Part shown: piece by piece, positions 8,703-10,244 of the stretch
Layout: the number at the start of each line of letters is the position of its first letter
Position numbering within the stretch: position 1 is the stretch's first letter
From: Candidatus Altimarinota bacterium
GTDB lineage: Bacteria; Patescibacteriota; Gracilibacteria; UBA4473
Reading direction: 5' to 3'
Assembly: GCA_026982915.1 (NCBI GenBank)
Contig: JALWQU010000214.1
Span: 1 to 10,244, forward strand
Length of the DNA: 10,244 nt
Program-made: the position numbers and the translations under genes
Notes under the pieces: generated by a model
Databases searched by the model: none
The model's input: only the letters and a program-made list of their open reading frames with translations
What the model was told of the DNA's origin: nothing

Positions 8703-9353
8703 ATGATTTTAACCCGAAGTGAATTTGACGAGAAATATAAAAACAATGAACTAAAAATAGCGTTCATTGGGATGTCAAATATTGGCAAAAGCCATTGGAC
8801 AACCGCTTTAGCTAAAGATAAAGGTTTCGCTTCTTTCTCGGTTGATCCTGCGATTAGTGAGAGTCTTGGCATAGAAGGGATGGAGGATTTTGCAAAATGG
8901 ATGGGATATCCTTTTGAGACTCATTACCAAAAACGAGCCAAAGCCTACTTAGACCTTGAAACCAAATATACCCAAGGTATTACTTGCCCTGAGGGGCAAA
9001 ATTTTGCCTTGGATACGACGGGAAGTGTTATTCATTTAAACGATAAAATTCACCAAAAGCTAAAAGAAAACTATTTGATCGTTACTTTTGATGTTTCGGT
9101 TGATATGGTGTCCGATATGATTGAAGATTTTTTTCGTGTGCCAAAACCAGTTATTTGGGGGGAGAGCTTCGTTCCAGGCGGAAAGGAATCAGATCAAGAA
9201 ACCCTTCGACGTTGTTATCCAAAGCTATTGGCTTATCGTATTGAGAAATATCGGTCATTGGGAGATGTTTTTATTCCTGGAGAGTTTAGCCGAATAAAAG
9301 GCCTACCATTGCATCGGTTTTGGGAAGTTTTACGATTGAGTTTGCCAAGCTAG
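8703..9353 (+). CDS. Shikimate-kinase-like P-loop protein
   Basis: This 216-residue soluble protein has a P-loop GMSNIGKS at 23-30 after a beta strand (LKIAFI). It continues with SFSVDPAISESLG (44-56), which lines up with the D-x-D/I-E region of shikimate kinases. A Y-x-x-R-A-x-A-Y-L-D-L-E helix follows at 75-86, then ALDTTGSVI (102-110) where shikimate kinase has its Gly-Gly loop, and a strand LIVTFDVS at 125-132. The overall order is that of a nucleoside/shikimate kinase fold, but the triple-Gly loop is replaced by TTGS and the protein is about 45 residues longer than a typical AroK. It is therefore probably a small-molecule kinase of different specificity. It starts 11 bp after thrC with no Shine-Dalgarno sequence, so it is very likely co-transcribed. 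Animal THNSL1 fuses the same two domain types. Confidence 0.65.
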   Translation: MILTRSEFDEKYKNNELKIAFIGMSNIGKSHWTTALAKDKGFASFSVDPAISESLGIEGMEDFAKWMGYPFETHYQKRAKAYLDLETKYTQGITCPEGQNFALDTTGSVIHLNDKIHQKLKENYLIVTFDVSVDMVSDMIEDFFRVPKPVIWGESFVPGGKESDQETLRRCYPKLLAYRIEKYRSLGDVFIPGEFSRIKGLPLHRFWEVLRLSLPS

Positions 9354-9459
9354 AGGAAACTTACTAAGATAGAAACAACCCCTTTGTGGATTAAAAAAGT
9401 TAATTTATGTGTTTGATAAAGCTTTTTTATACTTATTTTCTTTAACTCTTTTTATAAAA

Positions 9460-9909
9460 ATGGAATCGATTATTCAGAAAGCGCTTAAACTTTTGCTCGA
9501 TAAATTCGGAGCAACTTATGATTGTGTTACTATCTCAGAAGAAAATGAGCACTATCGTGCCAATATTGAGACAACGGAATCAGCGAGGCTCATTGGGAAG
9601 AATGGAGATACTTTAAACGCGATTCAGACCCTTGTGAAAAATATATTGTACGCTCAAAATCATGAAAGTATTTTTCTAACGGTTGATATTGATGGCTACA
9701 AAAAACAGAAAGAAGATAAAGTTTTAATTAAGGCTGAAAAATTTATTGAAATTATGAAAGCGGAAAACTTGGCCGAGATAAAATTAACCCCGATGACGCC
9801 TTATTATCGAAGAATTGTTCATACCTGGTTAGTACAAAAGTACCCAGAACTTACCTCGAATTCTGTAGGCGAAGGTGGACAACGATCGGTTCGTATTTTC
9901 TATAAATAA
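9460..9909 (+). CDS. khpB: KH-R3H RNA-binding protein (KhpB/Jag/EloR)
   Basis: KhpB proteins bind RNA and, in Gram-positive bacteria, help control cell elongation and division. From ATG 9460 the protein has 149 residues: a short alpha/beta start, a KH domain with the GxxG loop as IGKNGD (GKNG at 46-49), and an R3H domain whose R-x3-H is Arg117-His121 in YRRIVHTWL, ending GEGGQRSVRIFYK. The N-terminal Jag_N domain is missing. The frame can be opened at GTG 9409, but that adds a 17-residue hydrophobic stretch (AFLYLFSLTLFI) unlikely in a cytosolic RNA-binding protein, so I took the internal ATG. The usual yidC and mnmE neighbours are absent. It lies 106 bp after the kinase-like gene and has no clear promoter or Shine-Dalgarno sequence. 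Confidence 0.88.
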   Translation: MESIIQKALKLLLDKFGATYDCVTISEENEHYRANIETTESARLIGKNGDTLNAIQTLVKNILYAQNHESIFLTVDIDGYKKQKEDKVLIKAEKFIEIMKAENLAEIKLTPMTPYYRRIVHTWLVQKYPELTSNSVGEGGQRSVRIFYK

Positions 9910-9934
9910 GGGATTCTATTGAAGGCGAATCCTT
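9908..9934 (+). other. Hairpin just after khpB stop
   Basis: GGATTC (9911-9916) pairs with GAATCC (9927-9932) and the stem can be extended by AA/TT with a bulge. It has no T-run of its own. It sits before the main terminator and may protect the mRNA 3' end. Confidence 0.4.
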
Positions 9935-9954
9935 GGAGACCACTTATTCATTAA

Positions 9955-9993
9955 AAAAAAGTTTATGTCTGTTTTTGAGGCATAAACTTTTTT
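9955..9993. terminator. Bidirectional terminator between khpB and tRNA-Thr
   Basis: AAAAAAGTTTATG (9955-9967) and CATAAACTTTTTT (9981-9993) form a 13-bp stem with a 13-base loop. The A-run and T-run on the two sides serve both strands. It lies between two convergent genes. Confidence 0.85.
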
Positions 9994-9994
9994 C

Positions 9995-10071
9995 TGGAGC
10001 CACCTGTCGGAATCGAACCGACGACCTGCGGGTTACAAATCCGCTGCTCTAGCCAGCTGAGCTAAGGTGGC
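9995..10071 (-). tRNA. trnT: tRNA-Thr (anticodon UGU), CCA encoded
   Basis: On the minus strand the acceptor GCCACCT pairs with AGGTGGC over 7 bp. The D arm is AGCTCAGCTGGCTAGAGC. The anticodon loop TTTGTAA gives UGU (10035-10037), the T arm is GTCGG-TTCGATT-CCGAC, the discriminator is U73, and CCA is encoded at 9995-9997. The anticodon stem has one A·C mismatch next to the loop (positions 31-39). UGU reads ACA and, by wobble, other threonine codons. Confidence 0.95.
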
Positions 10072-10080
10072 ACCTAAAAT

Positions 10081-10108
10081 ATCTTAAAAAAAAGGCAGAT
10101 AAATGCAA
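10081..10108 (-). promoter_or_regulatory. tRNA-Thr promoter
   Basis: On the minus strand TTGCAT (10103-10108), a 16-bp spacer and TAAGAT (10081-10086) lie nine bases before the tRNA 5' end. The -10 is identical to that of the 16S gene. The A-tract repeat begins nine bases upstream of the -35 box. Confidence 0.6.
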
Positions 10109-10117
10109 ATTTTTTTG

Positions 10118-10216
10118 GTAACTATTCAGCCATTCTGAAAAAACAGCTCTAAAATTATAGAAAAAGAGCCAAAAAAGCCCCAAAAAAGTTTGACAGGATT
10201 TTGAGACAAAAAAGCA
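10118..10216 (-). repeat. Right arm of 99-bp perfect inverted repeat
   Basis: This is the exact reverse complement of 1-99. Its inner edge lies nine bases upstream of the tRNA-Thr -35 box, and 28 further bases follow on the outer side. It carries the same five A/T-tracts at 11-bp spacing. The bases 10217-10244 hold nothing I can name; a weak TTGAGA-17-TAATAA promoter-like pair (10201-10229) points off the window. Confidence 0.9.
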
Positions 10217-10244
10217 GTAGTCATAATAAAACATCGTTGATAAG

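Noticed and set aside
9409..9459. GTG start for khpB
   Set aside because: It adds a hydrophobic N-terminus not seen in KhpB proteins; ATG 9460 starts at the expected domain edge.
7384..10071. thrC and tRNA-Thr as a threonine-linked regulatory cluster
   Set aside because: They are in separate transcription units, and I see no T-box or threonine-rich leader peptide before thrC.
10049..10234. Minus-strand open frame of 61 codons across the right repeat arm and tRNA-Thr promoter
   Set aside because: Its sequence comes from A/T-tracts and it runs into the tRNA gene; a second short frame in the repeat also stops at once.

Overview
The window reads as chromosomal DNA of an uncultured bacterium, most probably a member of the Candidate Phyla Radiation (Patescibacteria). 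The 16S rRNA is complete but carries substitutions common in that group, such as AATAGACGG where most bacteria have AATTGACGG. Genes are tightly packed, some overlap, and base composition is moderately AT-rich. TGA works as an ordinary stop (end of ftsK), so the recoded UGA=Gly of Gracilibacteria and Absconditabacteria is not seen. I cannot fix the phylum by eye.

Layout from left to right. (1) Bases 1-99 are one arm of a perfect inverted repeat; the other arm is at 10118-10216. The left arm abuts the C-terminal remnant of a YoeB/RelE-type toxin. (2) A histidine-phosphatase gene on + (303-872) runs convergently into a minus-strand cluster of LCP-family protein, FtsK translocase and DUF192 lipid- or membrane-anchored protein (5239 down to 862). 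(3) A solitary 16S rRNA gene (about 5642-7127) has its own consensus promoter (5407-5435), a leader of about 200 nt, a structured trailer and a rho-independent terminator (7283-7306). No 23S or 5S gene follows. (4) thrC and a shikimate-kinase-like P-loop protein form a two-gene unit on +, followed by khpB (KH-R3H protein). (5) A bidirectional terminator separates khpB from a convergent tRNA-Thr(UGU), whose promoter abuts the right arm of the inverted repeat.

The most interesting signal is about translation. The 16S 3' tail after the well-preserved helix 45 lacks the CCTCC anti-Shine-Dalgarno core. None of the seven protein genes has a Shine-Dalgarno sequence. The three genes that head transcription units (histidine phosphatase, LCP, thrC) all have a -10 box ending 5-8 nt before the ATG, so their mRNAs should begin at or next to the start codon. 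Together these suggest a lineage that has given up SD pairing in favour of leaderless initiation. Second in interest is the pairing of thrC with a shikimate-kinase-like gene, which mirrors the domain fusion in animal THNSL1. Third is the repeat itself, which holds five T-tracts phased at exactly 11 bp and should be intrinsically curved. The surface and division genes (LCP, FtsK, DUF192) appear to form one operon.
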